64,000 bases of DNA from Chitinophaga sp. sic0106 (GTDB lineage Bacteria; Bacteroidota; Bacteroidia; Chitinophagales; Chitinophagaceae). Positions 1 through 8,998 of this stretch are shown piece by piece. Location of the stretch: NCBI RefSeq assembly GCF_019219075.1, contig NZ_JAHUWJ010000016.1:62001-126000 (forward strand), written 5' to 3'. Under the pieces are notes generated by a model. The model was not told the DNA's origin. It ran no database searches and saw only the letters and a program-made list of their open reading frames with translations. Made by a program: the position numbers and the translations under genes. The first letter of the stretch is position 1, and the number at the start of each line of letters is the position of its first letter.

Positions 1-893
1 AAACAATTGATTCTGAAGATAACGTTATAAACGTTAAATTCGATGAGTCAGATGCAGCAGGTAATGTTATCGAAGGTGGTATCAGCAAAGAGAATGCGCT
101 GTTGGTGAAATACTTCACTCCTGCTATCCAGGAGCAACTGAAAGGTAAAAAAGCGGAAGACACCATCGTATTCCAGCTGGCTACTTCTTTCGACGAGCAA
201 CGCCTGGGCTGGATCCTGAAAGATCTGGGCTTCGACGCAAACGATAAAGAAGCTGCTCAAAAATATTTCAAACTAACTATCACCAAAGTTGGTTTAATTG
301 AGAAAAGAGAATTAAACGAAGAGTTCTTCAAAGAAGTTTATCCTGCGGATAACATCACTACAGAAGAAGCGTTCCGTGCTAAACTGAAAGAAGAAATCGA
401 AAAGTACTGGAATTCCGAAGCTAAGAACCACATGCACAACGATCTGTTCGAAGTACTGGTTCACGAAACTCCGATTGAATTACCAAAAGATTTCCTGAAA
501 CGTTGGCTGCAGGTTGGCGGTGAAAAACCTAAGACTGCGGAAGAAGCGGAGAAAGAATACCCTGGCTTCGACCATCAACTGCGTTGGACACTGATCAGCG
601 ACAAACTGATTCGCGATAATAAATTAGAAGTATCTTTCGAAGATCTGAAAGAAAACGCTAAACAAAAAGTATTAGGCTACTATGGTGGTGCTGCTGCAGA
701 CGGTGCTGAATGGTTAGACAGCTATCTGGACCGCCTGTTACAAGACGAGAAATTTGTAGACCAGACTTACCGCGAAATGATCACCCAAAAACTGTTTGAC
801 TGGGCTGAAGCGAAGGTGACTATTAAAGAAGAGGAAATCAAGGCAGACGATTTTGTTAATTTACCTCATAAACATCACCATCATGAACATTAA
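1..893 (+). CDS. tig: Trigger factor, C-terminal part (5' truncated by window edge)
   Basis: The frame is open from base 3 and lacks its start, so this is the C-terminal ~297 residues of the ribosome-associated chaperone and prolyl isomerase. The first residues (VKFDESDAAGNV) fit the end of the FKBP-like region, followed by the long helical C-terminal chaperone domain. Trigger factor binds nascent chains at the ribosomal exit. The gene is followed by clpP and clpX, the usual bacterial order. The protein ends in an odd histidine-rich tail (HKHHHHEH) and its stop codon overlaps the clpP start by 11 bases, suggesting translational coupling. Family assignment rests on domain character and synteny. 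Confidence 0.9.
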   Translation, partial: TIDSEDNVINVKFDESDAAGNVIEGGISKENALLVKYFTPAIQEQLKGKKAEDTIVFQLATSFDEQRLGWILKDLGFDANDKEAAQKYFKLTITKVGLIEKRELNEEFFKEVYPADNITTEEAFRAKLKEEIEKYWNSEAKNHMHNDLFEVLVHETPIELPKDFLKRWLQVGGEKPKTAEEAEKEYPGFDHQLRWTLISDKLIRDNKLEVSFEDLKENAKQKVLGYYGGAAADGAEWLDSYLDRLLQDEKFVDQTYREMITQKLFDWAEAKVTIKEEEIKADDFVNLPHKHHHHEH

Positions 894-1584
894 TAACGAA
901 TTCAGAAAATATGCGATCAAGCATCACGGGATCAGCAGCCTGGTAGTGGACAGCTATGCAAAAGGCCACCAGATCAACAGTCTGACTCCGTACATCCTCG
1001 AGGAACGCCAGATGAACATGACTCAAATGGACGTTTTCTCCCGTTTGATGGCTGATCGTATTATCTTCCTGGGCGACCCTGTGAACGACTACGTAGCGAA
1101 CGTTATCACTGCGCAACTGCTGTTCCTGGAGTCATCCGACCGCAACCGTGATATTCAGATGTATATCAATAGCCCTGGTGGTAGCGTTTACGCCGGACTG
1201 GGTATCTATGATACTATGCAGATCATTTCCCCTGATGTTGCAACTATCTGCACCGGTATGGCTGCCTCTTTCGGCGCTGTATTGCTGGTAGCTGGTACAA
1301 AAGGTAAACGTACTGCTCTGAAACACGCCCGCGTAATGATTCACCAGCCTCACGGCGGTGCAGAAGGTCAAACTTCTGACATCGAAATCACTGCCCGCGA
1401 GTTCGTGAAACTGAAAAAAGAACTCAACGAAATCATCGCTGGCCATGCTGGTCAACCGGTGAAAAAAGTGGAAAAAGACGGCGATCGTGACTTCTGGATG
1501 ACCGCTGATGAAGCCAAAGAATATGGCATCATCGACGATGTACTGCAGAAAAATCCGAAAAAACAGCTGGATACTCCACAGTAA
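883..1584 (+). CDS. clpP: ATP-dependent Clp protease proteolytic subunit ClpP
   Basis: Serine peptidase barrel subunit that degrades substrates unfolded by ClpX. All three catalytic residues are visible: Ser129 in GMAAS, His154 in MIHQPHGG and Asp203 in DRDFW, with the 25- and 49-residue spacings of E. coli ClpP. I chose the ATG at 883 (MNINNEF, 233 aa) rather than a TTG 30 bases upstream, which would only add residues read from the trigger factor tail in another frame. The start overlaps the tig stop. The N-terminal ~30 residues before the conserved core may be a processed propeptide. A hairpin terminator follows. Confidence 0.96.
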   Translation: MNINNEFRKYAIKHHGISSLVVDSYAKGHQINSLTPYILEERQMNMTQMDVFSRLMADRIIFLGDPVNDYVANVITAQLLFLESSDRNRDIQMYINSPGGSVYAGLGIYDTMQIISPDVATICTGMAASFGAVLLVAGTKGKRTALKHARVMIHQPHGGAEGQTSDIEITAREFVKLKKELNEIIAGHAGQPVKKVEKDGDRDFWMTADEAKEYGIIDDVLQKNPKKQLDTPQ

Positions 1585-1627
1585 ATCTTAATATCAGATT
1601 GGGTTTTACCTGATTTAGATTATTTTG

Positions 1628-1658
1628 ACAGTCCCGCTACCGGCGGGACTGTTTTATT
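1628..1658 (+). terminator. Intrinsic terminator after clpP
   Basis: A 10-bp perfect stem (acagtcccgc, 1628-1637, with 1643-1652) and a 5-base loop are followed by a T-rich stretch. It separates tig-clpP from clpX. Confidence 0.85.
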
Positions 1659-1682
1659 TAGCCGGGGCCCGGATTTTTAGTG

Positions 1683-1690
1683 TAAATTTG
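1683..1690 (+). promoter_or_regulatory. -7 box (TAAATTTG) upstream of clpX
   Basis: Matches the Bacteroidota primary sigma factor -7 element TAnnTTTG, 61 bp before the clpX start and just after the clpP terminator. No clear -33 TTG is seen at the expected spacing. Confidence 0.5.
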
Positions 1691-1751
1691 TAGCCCTGTC
1701 AATTAATAGCAGGCAACGCCCAAGATTCGTCGAAAAATAATCTATTCCGAA

Positions 1752-2996
1752 ATGAAAGAATCGAAAATTCGTTGTTCCTTCTGCAACCGCTCCAAAGAAG
1801 AAGTACAAATTCTGATTGCCGGCGCCGAAGGACATATTTGTGAGAACTGCGTAGCGAATGCGCAGGAAATCATCGACCAGGAGCTTTTTGCCCCAGGCAA
1901 AAAACCTGCATCATCCCCTACCTCCCATTTCGCACCTAAGGTTTCCAAACCAGTGGAAATCAAAAAATTCCTGGATGAATATGTTATCGGTCAGGACGAC
2001 GCTAAGAAAATCCTTGCCGTAGCCGTATATAACCACTACAAACGCCTGAACCAGCAAGTCGAAGATGATGAGGTGGAAATTGAAAAATCCAACATCATCA
2101 TGGTCGGCGAAACCGGTACCGGTAAAACGCTGCTGGCGAAATCCATCGCTAAACTGCTCAACGTACCTTTTACCATCGTAGATGCTACTGTATTTACGGA
2201 AGCAGGTTATGTGGGAGAAGACGTGGAAAGTATTCTGAGTCGCCTCCTGCAGGTTTGTAACTACGATGTGGAAGCGGCAGAACGCGGGATCGTTTATATC
2301 GATGAAATCGATAAAATTGCCCGTAAAAATGATAACCCTTCCATCACCCGTGATGTAAGCGGTGAAGGTGTTCAACAAGGCTTGCTGAAGCTCCTGGAAG
2401 GTACTGAAGTACTGGTACCACCACAGGGCGGCCGCAAACATCCGGAACAAAAACTGATCAAACTCAACACGCAAAATATCCTCTTCATCTGCGGCGGCGC
2501 ATTCGACGGCGTAGAAAGAATTATCAGCAGAAGAGTACAGACACACTCTATTGGCTTTAACGTCAACAAAGAAAAAGAAGAAGAAAGCAGAAAGCAGATC
2601 CTCCGCTACGTAAACTCTCAGGACCTGAAATCATTTGGTCTCATTCCTGAATTACTCGGCCGTCTGCCGGTAGTTACCTACCTGAATTCTCTCGACAGAG
2701 ATACGCTGAAAGCCATCCTGACCAAGCCTAAAAATGCGCTGGTAAAACAGTATAAAAAACTGTTCAAGGTGGAAAACATCGATCTGGTTGTGGAAGATGA
2801 TGCAATCGACTACATCGTTGACAAGGCAATGGAATACAAACTCGGTGCACGTGGCCTCCGCTCCATCTGTGAAGTGGTGCTCAGCGATGCTATGTTTGAG
2901 CTGCCTTCTGCCAACGAAACCAGCTTTACACTTACCAAGGAGTACGCAGAAAATAAACTGGAAAAATCTACCCTGGTAAAATTAAAGGTGGCCTAA
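1752..2996 (+). CDS. clpX: ATP-dependent Clp protease ATP-binding subunit ClpX
   Basis: AAA+ unfoldase that feeds proteins into ClpP. The N-terminal zinc-binding domain has Cys8, Cys11, Cys30 and Cys33. Walker A is GETGTGKT (119-126), the pore-loop GYVG motif lies near 152-155, and Walker B is IVYIDEID (180-187). The C-terminal small AAA+ domain contains LGARGLR (sensor 2). At 414 aa it is normal length. It probably has its own promoter, because a terminator lies between it and clpP. The call is secure. Confidence 0.97.
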   Translation: MKESKIRCSFCNRSKEEVQILIAGAEGHICENCVANAQEIIDQELFAPGKKPASSPTSHFAPKVSKPVEIKKFLDEYVIGQDDAKKILAVAVYNHYKRLNQQVEDDEVEIEKSNIIMVGETGTGKTLLAKSIAKLLNVPFTIVDATVFTEAGYVGEDVESILSRLLQVCNYDVEAAERGIVYIDEIDKIARKNDNPSITRDVSGEGVQQGLLKLLEGTEVLVPPQGGRKHPEQKLIKLNTQNILFICGGAFDGVERIISRRVQTHSIGFNVNKEKEEESRKQILRYVNSQDLKSFGLIPELLGRLPVVTYLNSLDRDTLKAILTKPKNALVKQYKKLFKVENIDLVVEDDAIDYIVDKAMEYKLGARGLRSICEVVLSDAMFELPSANETSFTLTKEYAENKLEKSTLVKLKVA

Positions 2997-3028
2997 TACC
3001 GATTACGAACCTTTAAAACCCAAATATC

Positions 3029-3322
3029 ATGCAGGAACTTATTCAACAATTACAGGAAAAGGCAGGCCTTACTGCAGAACAGGCAGCACAGTCGATTGAT
3101 GTAATCAAAGAATACGTGAAAGGCAAACTGCCTCCGTTTATTGCCGGAACTGTTGACAACTGGTTTGCTGGTGTATCCGGTAAAACCGAAGCGAAAGGAG
3201 AAGGCATTATGGACAAAGCAGGTGATTTCCTGGATGATGTGAAAGACACTGCTGAAGACTGGGCTGATGCCGCTAAGAATAAGGTGACAGACTTCTTCAA
3301 CAAAGAAAAGGATCATCAATAA
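3029..3322 (+). CDS. Small acidic helical protein of unknown function
   Basis: A 97-residue soluble protein with no signal peptide or membrane segment. The N-terminal half holds two likely helices (QELIQQLQEKAGL and AAQSIDVIKEYVKGKLP); the C-terminal half (MDKAGDFLDDVKDTAEDWADAAKNK) is strongly amphipathic and acidic, ending in lysine-rich NKEKDHQ. It starts 32 bases after the clpX stop with no terminator between them and is followed by a strong terminator, so it is probably cotranscribed with clpX. I do not recognise the family. Its position hints at a Clp-linked or stress role, which is inference only. Confidence 0.7.
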   Translation: MQELIQQLQEKAGLTAEQAAQSIDVIKEYVKGKLPPFIAGTVDNWFAGVSGKTEAKGEGIMDKAGDFLDDVKDTAEDWADAAKNKVTDFFNKEKDHQ

Positions 3323-3346
3323 TCCGTCTAAGGAACTAATTAAATG

Positions 3347-3376
3347 AAAAGGTCCCGCAAGTTGCGGGACCTTTTT
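3347..3376 (+). terminator. Terminator after the clpX unit
   Basis: A 12-bp stem around ggtcccgc/gcgggacc (3347-3358 with 3364-3375), 5-base loop, followed by TTTTT. A-rich on the left arm, so it could also act on the other strand. Confidence 0.9.
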
Positions 3377-3751
3377 CGTTTTTTAATAAGATATAGACAC
3401 AATGGAATTCCAAATAAGGTAACGTGGAGATTACAGGTCTTAATTATTTTTCAAACTATCTACATATAGTTTTGAAGTTACTTCTAAAAAAAGCACCCGG
3501 GTTACAGGGTGCTCAAATTGCGTAAAAGTGTTTCAAATCTTAGTTTGATTTTTTTTGTTAGGTTGATAAACGGTAAAGAGTGATGAATTAACCCAAATTT
3601 AACGTTCCTTTTGCAAATAACTATAACACAAAAGGGGTAATGTTTCATTTAATTGTCAAAAAAGATGAGCGGTTTGTAGTTAATATTTTTTTACATTAAA
3701 AAAATTTCGCACTCTTAATCACATCCATACCAATTTTCTTACTCCCTAATC
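3377..3751. other. AT-rich intergenic region, no gene seen
   Basis: A 375-base A+T-rich gap between convergent units. I see no credible ORF. Besides the minus-strand terminator listed separately, it holds an imperfect 8-9 bp hairpin (3451-3475) containing a TAGTTTTG match on the plus strand with no gene downstream. A small RNA cannot be excluded, but nothing supports one. Confidence 0.5.
3486..3513 (-). terminator. Terminator for the acyl-CoA dehydrogenase transcript
   Basis: Stem agcaccc/gggtgct (3492-3498 with 3507-3513) next to seven A residues (3486-3492), which read as a U-run on the minus strand. It lies 240 bases beyond the stop of the minus-strand gene ending at 3752. Confidence 0.7.
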
Positions 3752-4891
3752 TTATCGTAATGCCTCTCTGGCAATCACTATTTTCTGAATTTCTGAGGTA
3801 CCCTCTCCTATGGTACATAATTTCGCATCGCGGTAGAATTTCTCCACCGGGAAGTCTTTTGTGTATCCATAACCGCCAAAAATCTGCACGGCATCGTTAG
3901 CAACCCTTACTGCTACTTCAGAGGCATAATATTTAGCCATCGCAGCTTGCTGTGTCATCTTTTCCTTACGGTTTTTGAGATCGGCCGCCTGCATAGTGAG
4001 TAATTCTGCGGCTTCAATTTCAGTAGCCATATCGGCCAGTTTGAAAGATACTCCCTGGAAGTTTGCGATGGGCTGATCAAACTGATAGCGTTCCTTGGCG
4101 TATTTAAGGGCAGCATCGCGGGCACCTTTAGCGATGCCCAGTGATAAGGCTGCAATGGAAATACGGCCTCCATCCAGCACTTTCATGGATTGAATAAAGC
4201 CATCTCCGACTTCGCCCAATACATTTTCTGCGGGAATGCGGCAATTGCTGAATATCATTTCTGCTGTTTCAGAGGCGCGCATGCCCAGCTTATTTTCTTT
4301 TTTACCACCGCTAAATCCCGGTGTTCCTTTCTCTACTACAAAGGCTGTCATACCGTGACTATCACGCACATCACCGGTGCGGGCAATGACTACAGCCACA
4401 TCACAGCTTTTACCGTGTGTGATCCAGCATTTGGTACCGTCGAGTATCCAGTCGCTGCCATCCTGTTTGGCCACGCATTTCATATTCATGGCATCGGAGC
4501 CGGTATTGGGCTCTGTAAGTCCCCATGCGCCGATCCATTCAGCCGTGGCCAGTTTCGGCAGCCAGCGTTGTTTTTGTGCTTCATTACCAAACTGCAGGAT
4601 ATGACCTGTGCAGAGGGAGTTATGCGCGGCCACACTCAGGCCTATGGCGCCACAGAAGCGGGCAATTTCGCTTACTACCGTTACATATTCCAGATAGCCA
4701 AGTCCACTACCACCATATTGCTCAGGTACCAGAACGCCCATCAGGCCTAATTGTCCAAGCTCTTTAAATAATGCTACCGGAAATTCCTGCTGTTCGTCCC
4801 ATTCGAGCACATGTGGTAGGATGGCTTTCTTTCCAAAGTCCCGGATTGTTTGCGCGATCTGTTGCTGTTCTTCAGTGGGCTCAAAATTCAT
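3752..4891 (-). CDS. Acyl-CoA dehydrogenase
   Basis: FAD-dependent enzyme introducing the 2,3-double bond in acyl-CoA substrates (beta-oxidation or branched-chain amino acid breakdown). The 379-aa protein has the N-terminal helical domain, the middle beta domain ([18 protein letters not shown]), and the C-terminal helical domain with [13 protein letters not shown] and the active-site glutamate in [10 protein letters not shown]. Normal short-chain type length. It begins 12 bases after the helix-hairpin-helix gene stop, so the two are probably cotranscribed although they have no obvious functional link. Chain-length specificity cannot be told from sequence. Confidence 0.93.
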   Translation of the reverse strand: MNFEPTEEQQQIAQTIRDFGKKAILPHVLEWDEQQEFPVALFKELGQLGLMGVLVPEQYGGSGLGYLEYVTVVSEIARFCGAIGLSVAAHNSLCTGHILQFGNEAQKQRWLPKLATAEWIGAWGLTEPNTGSDAMNMKCVAKQDGSDWILDGTKCWITHGKSCDVAVVIARTGDVRDSHGMTAFVVEKGTPGFSGGKKENKLGMRASETAEMIFSNCRIPAENVLGEVGDGFIQSMKVLDGGRISIAALSLGIAKGARDAALKYAKERYQFDQPIANFQGVSFKLADMATEIEAAELLTMQAADLKNRKEKMTQQAAMAKYYASEVAVRVANDAVQIFGGYGYTKDFPVEKFYRDAKLCTIGEGTSEIQKIVIAREALR

Positions 4892-4903
4892 AACGGGTAT
4901 TGT

Positions 4904-5788
4904 TTAAGGTTTTATCTGTATGTAATATTCAAGTTTACGATAAATAACATCATCCACCAACGGCAGGCTGCGCAACTCCTCCATACTCCTGAAACCCGCA
5001 TGGGCATTGCGATACGCTACTATCATACCTGCCAGTTTATAACGTATATATGGATGGGACGCCAAAGTTTTTTCATCTGTGAGGTTGAGGTCCATAATTT
5101 TTAGTGAACTGTCACCAATCTTTAGAAATGGTTTGATTTTATTGAATACTGAATCGGGAAGCCCATATGTTTCGGCCACCTGCGCTATACTATAAAAGCC
5201 TCCCAGCTTATCCCTGAACTTACAGATACGCCTGGCAAAGCCGGGTCCTATGCCTGGCAACTCATCCCACAACAAGGTATCCGCCTTGTTGATATCCAGT
5301 ATTGGCGGGGATTTCCGGTATTGCCGTTTATCCGGTACCGTTATTTGCTCCCTTTCAGCTATCCTGACATAGGGTACGAGCTTATCGGCCAGGGGTGGTG
5401 GCATGCCATAGATCCGGCGCAGGTCCTCCGGCTTTCTGAAATGCCCGCCTTTACTGAGGTAGCGCTGTATGCTCCCCGCTGTTCTTTCACTTACGCCCAG
5501 CCGTAGCCAGTCCGCCGCTGCTATGCGGTTAGGATCAAAGTAAAATAATGTGGATGGTAGGTTTATCGCAGCCGCTGTATCCCTGCCGGGGGCCGCTTTG
5601 GCCAAAGCGGCTTCAAACAGCAGTACTTCCTGCCGGAAAGCGAGTGTATCCGCTGCATCTGCACGCCGGTACCACGACACGAACCGGGGCATTGCGCTGC
5701 AAAGGATCACTAGTATAATCAGGGTGTAAATGCCGGTCCTCTCCTTTCGGGAGAAAGAGAAATACTCCTTCAGCAAGTAATTCCACAT
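4904..5788 (-). CDS. Membrane-anchored protein with repeated helix-hairpin-helix motifs
   Basis: A 294-aa protein with one N-terminal membrane segment (about residues 19-36, TGIYTLIILVILCSAM) and three helix-hairpin-helix units in the rest: around LGVSERTAGSIQRYL, around LPGIGPGFARRICKFR (the best match), and around SHPYIRYKLAGMIVAYR. Such motifs bind DNA without sequence specificity. The architecture resembles ComEA-like DNA-uptake proteins but is longer and more repetitive, so a role in DNA binding at the envelope is plausible, not shown. A -7 box sits 22 bp before the start; acyl-CoA dehydrogenase follows in the same transcript. Confidence 0.8.
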   Translation of the reverse strand: MWNYLLKEYFSFSRKERTGIYTLIILVILCSAMPRFVSWYRRADAADTLAFRQEVLLFEAALAKAAPGRDTAAAINLPSTLFYFDPNRIAAADWLRLGVSERTAGSIQRYLSKGGHFRKPEDLRRIYGMPPPLADKLVPYVRIAEREQITVPDKRQYRKSPPILDINKADTLLWDELPGIGPGFARRICKFRDKLGGFYSIAQVAETYGLPDSVFNKIKPFLKIGDSSLKIMDLNLTDEKTLASHPYIRYKLAGMIVAYRNAHAGFRSMEELRSLPLVDDVIYRKLEYYIQIKP

Positions 5789-5810
5789 GGGTTAACAAAT
5801 TTTGGATATG

Positions 5811-5818
5811 CAAAATTA
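5811..5818 (-). promoter_or_regulatory. -7 box (TAATTTTG) of the helix-hairpin-helix gene
   Basis: Read on the minus strand this fits TAnnTTTG and lies 22 bp upstream of the ATG at 5788. Confidence 0.5.
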
Positions 5819-5859
5819 TTGCGGTGCCATCAGGAATTCCTTTAGTAGATGTTAACGTT

Positions 5860-5932
5860 TCGCGTTTTTAAGACTGCCATCGGCAGTCTTAAAAACGCGA
5901 CGGGCACAAAGCCTGTGGCCTTGTACCCGTCG
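5860..5932. repeat. Paired long hairpins sharing a 3-base junction
   Basis: Hairpin 1 is a perfect 19-bp inverted repeat (5860-5878 with 5882-5900) with a 3-base apex: gcc-atc-ggc. Hairpin 2 pairs cgacggg plus acaa (5898-5909) with 5921-5932, one C/A mismatch, then a further gcc-tgt-ggc apex. Bases 5898-5900 (cga) belong to both. Neither strand has a U-run after the stems, so these are not textbook terminators. They lie between the stop of the metallo-hydrolase gene and the promoter of the next minus-strand gene. Confidence 0.75.
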
Positions 5933-5997
5933 TATGTTTAATTACAGGGGTGACCAAACTGAAGCTTCGCCATCCCCGCAATCAAAAATTTCCAGGA

Positions 5998-6759
5998 CTA
6001 AATGTCCAGCTTTAGCCCGTCATATGCCAGTGCCATGCCATCCGGCAGTTCCCTGGACACATCGGCATGCTTACCCAGCTGATGGCTGATATGCGTAAAA
6101 TATACCTGCGGTATTTCCAGCTCCCTGCCCAGCGCAATGGCTTCATCCAGGGTGAAGTGAGAAATGTGTTTTTCCTTCCGCAGGGCGTTTACCACTAATA
6201 TTTTGGAGCCCCTGATCTTATCTTTTTCTTCAGGAGCAATGAAATTAGCATCTGTGATGTAGGTGAAATCATGAAAACGGAAACCGGTGACAGGCATTTT
6301 ATAGTGCATCACCTGTATAGGCGTTACCGTTAGTCTGTTGACTTCAAACGGTTCATCCTCCAGCATTTTCAGATTGATCTCCGGAATACCCGGATACTTG
6401 TAATCCGCAAACGCATAGGCGAATTCCCGCATGATTATATTCTGACTAAAATCAGTAGCATAAATATCTATGGGGCTTTGCTGGAAGTAATTGAACGCCC
6501 TTATATCATCCATACCGGCAATATGATCCTTGTGGGAGTGCGTGATCAGTACGGCTTCCAGGTGTTGCACCTTTTCCCGCAGCATCTGATAGCGGAAATC
6601 GGGGGTGGTATCCACTACAATATTTCCTTCCGGCGACGATACCATGATACTGCTCCGCAGGCGGTTATCGCGCGGATCAGCGGAGGTACACACCTCACAT
6701 CCACATGCTATTACTGGTACTCCCTGTGATGTCCCGGTTCCTAGAAATGTTACTTTCAT
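5998..6759 (-). CDS. MBL-fold metallo-hydrolase, PhnP-like
   Basis: A 253-aa metallo-beta-lactamase fold enzyme. The metal site motif HSHKDH gives His74, His76, Asp78 and His79; further ligands are in VMHYKMPV and HISHQLG. The N-terminus GTGTSQGVP followed by ACGCEVC (three cysteines) is typical of the PhnP-type branch, which hydrolyses cyclic phosphodiesters and binds an extra structural zinc. The exact substrate is not known here. It lies 24 bases downstream of the 106-aa gene on the same strand and is probably in one transcript with it. Confidence 0.87.
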   Translation of the reverse strand: MKVTFLGTGTSQGVPVIACGCEVCTSADPRDNRLRSSIMVSSPEGNIVVDTTPDFRYQMLREKVQHLEAVLITHSHKDHIAGMDDIRAFNYFQQSPIDIYATDFSQNIIMREFAYAFADYKYPGIPEINLKMLEDEPFEVNRLTVTPIQVMHYKMPVTGFRFHDFTYITDANFIAPEEKDKIRGSKILVVNALRKEKHISHFTLDEAIALGRELEIPQVYFTHISHQLGKHADVSRELPDGMALAYDGLKLDI

Positions 6760-6783
6760 GCCCTATTCGTTTGTCATTACCTG

Positions 6784-7104
6784 CTATTCTGCCTGATCCG
6801 CTTCCGGAGCTATATCGCCTTGTTCTGCATCCGGTACAGGTTTGCTGTTGATAATCTGTTTGTAAAGTTTATGAGACTCCGCTGTCAGCTGTTCCTCGTC
6901 GAGCGGCAGTGTGGTAAGGATATCCAGCAGGGTATTGATACGCCCTTCCAGGTTGAGGAACTTATTGACCACCACTACCTTTTTATGTTCCAGGATGCAA
7001 TAACCAGAGGTGAAGGTGCCCTTTTCGAAACGAAGCACATACTTTGCATCATCGAAAATCTTTTCCAGCTTACTCAGGTTATTAGGCGTGACTTTCATGT
7101 TCAT
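6784..7104 (-). CDS. Small protein of unknown function downstream of porX
   Basis: A 106-aa soluble protein. The first ~75 residues are mixed strand/helix (YVLRFEKGTF, KKVVVVNKFLNLEGRINTLLDIL); the C-terminus after about residue 88 is acidic and low-complexity. Two in-frame starts are possible, ATG at 7104 and ATG at 7098. A -7 box (TATTTTTG) only 4 bp above the first favours the second (MKVTPNN). I do not recognise the family. It sits between porX and the PhnP-like enzyme on the same strand. Confidence 0.75.
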   Translation of the reverse strand: MNMKVTPNNLSKLEKIFDDAKYVLRFEKGTFTSGYCILEHKKVVVVNKFLNLEGRINTLLDILTTLPLDEEQLTAESHKLYKQIINSKPVPDAEQGDIAPEADQAE

Positions 7105-7108
7105 GTTG

Positions 7109-7116
7109 CAAAAATA
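7109..7116 (-). promoter_or_regulatory. -7 box (TATTTTTG) of the 106-aa gene
   Basis: Fits TAnnTTTG on the minus strand, within the 35-base gap after porX and 4 bp (or 10 bp) before the possible start codons, implying almost no leader. Confidence 0.45.
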
Positions 7117-7139
7117 GTTAAAAGCGTTTAAGCAACCGA

Positions 7140-8693
7140 TTATTTAGACACCATCCTTGCTACCGGAACAATCATTTCTTCCAGTGAAATACCCCCATGC
7201 TGGAAGGTATTACGGTAGTAGTTTACAAAGTAATTGTAGTTATTCGGATAACAGAGGTAGCCATCTTCACGGGCGAAGATATAGGATGAGTTTACGTTAG
7301 GTCGTGGCAGCCCGGCATCTTTCGGATCGCGGAATGCCAGTACTTCCTTGGGGTCGTAATTAAGGTTGCGCCCATGTTTATACCGGAGATTGGTAGTCGT
7401 TTGCTTGTCGCCTATTACTTTAACCGGCGTTTTTACCCGCACGCTGCCATGGTCTGTGGCCAGGATCAGGTTAATCTTTTTATCGCTCAGTTTTTTGAGT
7501 GCCTGGTGGAGGGGGCTATGTTCAAACCACGAGGTGGTGATAGAGCGGTAAGAGGTTTCATCTCCCGCCAGTTCTTTTAATACCTCCATTTCAGTACGTG
7601 CATGACTGAGCATATCCACGAAATTGTATACGATCACACTTAGCGGATAGTCGAGCAGGTTATGAATATTGCTCAGCATCTGCTGGGCATCCGAGTGGTT
7701 TACCACTTTGGTATAAGAGAAACGGCTGTCCATCCGGAGGCGCTGTAGCTGGGCGGCAAAAAACTGCTCTTCATAGAGGTTTTTTCCACCTTCCTCGTCG
7801 TCATTCTTCCATTCCTGGGGGAACTTCTGTTCAATATCGACGGGTAGTAATCCGGCGAAGATGGCGTTGCGGCTATATTGTGTGCTGGTGGGCAGAATAC
7901 TGTAAAAAGTATCTTCCTCCACGAGGCGGAAAGATTCCTGGAAGATAGGCAGGATGGATTTGAACTGATCGTACCGGAGGTTATCAATCAGCAGGAACAC
8001 GTTGGGTACTGCCGGATCAAGCATGGGCACAATTTTATCGCGGAAAAGGGTATGCGACATAATGGGAGCCTCTTTAGCCTTAGGGTGCAGCCAGTCGGCA
8101 TAATGGCGGCTGATATATTTGGCAAATTCGGTATTTGCCTCCGCTTTTTGCGAGTTAAAAACTTCCAGCATCTCGGGGCTGTCTGTCTTCGACATTTCCA
8201 TCTCCCAGTAAACCAATTTTTTATAAATATCCATCCACTCGTTATAGTCCGGGTTGGAATTGAGCGCCATAAACAGCGTGCGAAACTGTTGCTGGTAGGC
8301 GCTGGTGGTTTTTTCGGCCACCAGTCGTTTATTATCAATTATTTTTTTGAGTGATAATAATACCTGGTTGGGATTTACAGGCTTGATAAGATAATCAGTG
8401 ATCTGTGAGCCGATAGCGTCGTCCATCACGTTTTCCGCTTCATTTTTAGTGATCATGACCACCGGTATCTGCTGATCGATTTCCTTGATCTTTCCAAGAG
8501 TTTCCAGGCCGGTAATACCTGGCATGGACTCGTCCAGCAATACTACGTCTACCACCTGCTCTTTCAGAAATTCCAGCGCATCGTAGCCATTGGTAAGGGC
8601 AGATACTTTATAGCCTTTGCTTTCGAGGAAAATTATCTGGGATTTCAGGGACTCGATTTCATCATCTACCCATAGTATATTTATCTGGCTCAT
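7140..8693 (-). CDS. porX: PorX-type response regulator with PglZ (alkaline phosphatase superfamily) domain
   Basis: A 517-aa protein with an N-terminal receiver domain (residues 1-120): acidic pair Asp10/Asp11, phosphoacceptor Asp54 in VLLDESMP, Thr82 and Lys104 in YLIKP. A helical linker follows, then a C-terminal PglZ domain of the alkaline phosphatase superfamily (PNVFLLIDNLRYDQF, the metal-site ATDHGS). This architecture is that of PorX, the regulator that controls type IX secretion together with PorY/SigP in Porphyromonas and relatives, and has zinc-dependent phosphodiesterase activity. The same window holds a giant T9SS cargo gene at 47.6-60.4 kb. No PorY kinase is seen here. Confidence 0.93.
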   Translation of the reverse strand: MSQINILWVDDEIESLKSQIIFLESKGYKVSALTNGYDALEFLKEQVVDVVLLDESMPGITGLETLGKIKEIDQQIPVVMITKNEAENVMDDAIGSQITDYLIKPVNPNQVLLSLKKIIDNKRLVAEKTTSAYQQQFRTLFMALNSNPDYNEWMDIYKKLVYWEMEMSKTDSPEMLEVFNSQKAEANTEFAKYISRHYADWLHPKAKEAPIMSHTLFRDKIVPMLDPAVPNVFLLIDNLRYDQFKSILPIFQESFRLVEEDTFYSILPTSTQYSRNAIFAGLLPVDIEQKFPQEWKNDDEEGGKNLYEEQFFAAQLQRLRMDSRFSYTKVVNHSDAQQMLSNIHNLLDYPLSVIVYNFVDMLSHARTEMEVLKELAGDETSYRSITTSWFEHSPLHQALKKLSDKKINLILATDHGSVRVKTPVKVIGDKQTTTNLRYKHGRNLNYDPKEVLAFRDPKDAGLPRPNVNSSYIFAREDGYLCYPNNYNYFVNYYRNTFQHGGISLEEMIVPVARMVSK

Positions 8694-8998
8694 AGTTAGT
8701 ATTAAGACATGCGTTAAAACAGAAATTTAACCCATTTTTTTGTCAAAAATCATTCCCTTACTGTCATCGGACTGAAATTATATGTTAAAAACCGCTGTAT
8801 GCCGTAAAATGAGGCGGGTAAAAATAGGGGCGGGTCATAAAGTTATTTACCTTCGCAGATAAAATTTTTATAGGGGTAATGACTCCCTCAGGCGTCATAC
8901 TTATTAAAATATTACATATAATATATTTCCTGATGTAGTTTTGTAGCTACCAAGGATTAGGGTGTGGAAAAACCGTTTGGATTGAATAACTAACTGCA
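8694..8998. promoter_or_regulatory. Divergent promoter region between porX and the HD-hydrolase gene
   Basis: A 305-base A+T-rich gap without a gene. Toward the right, TAGTTTTG (8936-8943) is a full -7 match 55 bp before the HD gene. Toward the left, TAAATTTC (8722-8729, minus) is one base off the consensus, 28 bp before porX. A short inverted repeat, atgac...gtcat (8879-8899), lies between them. Confidence 0.45.
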
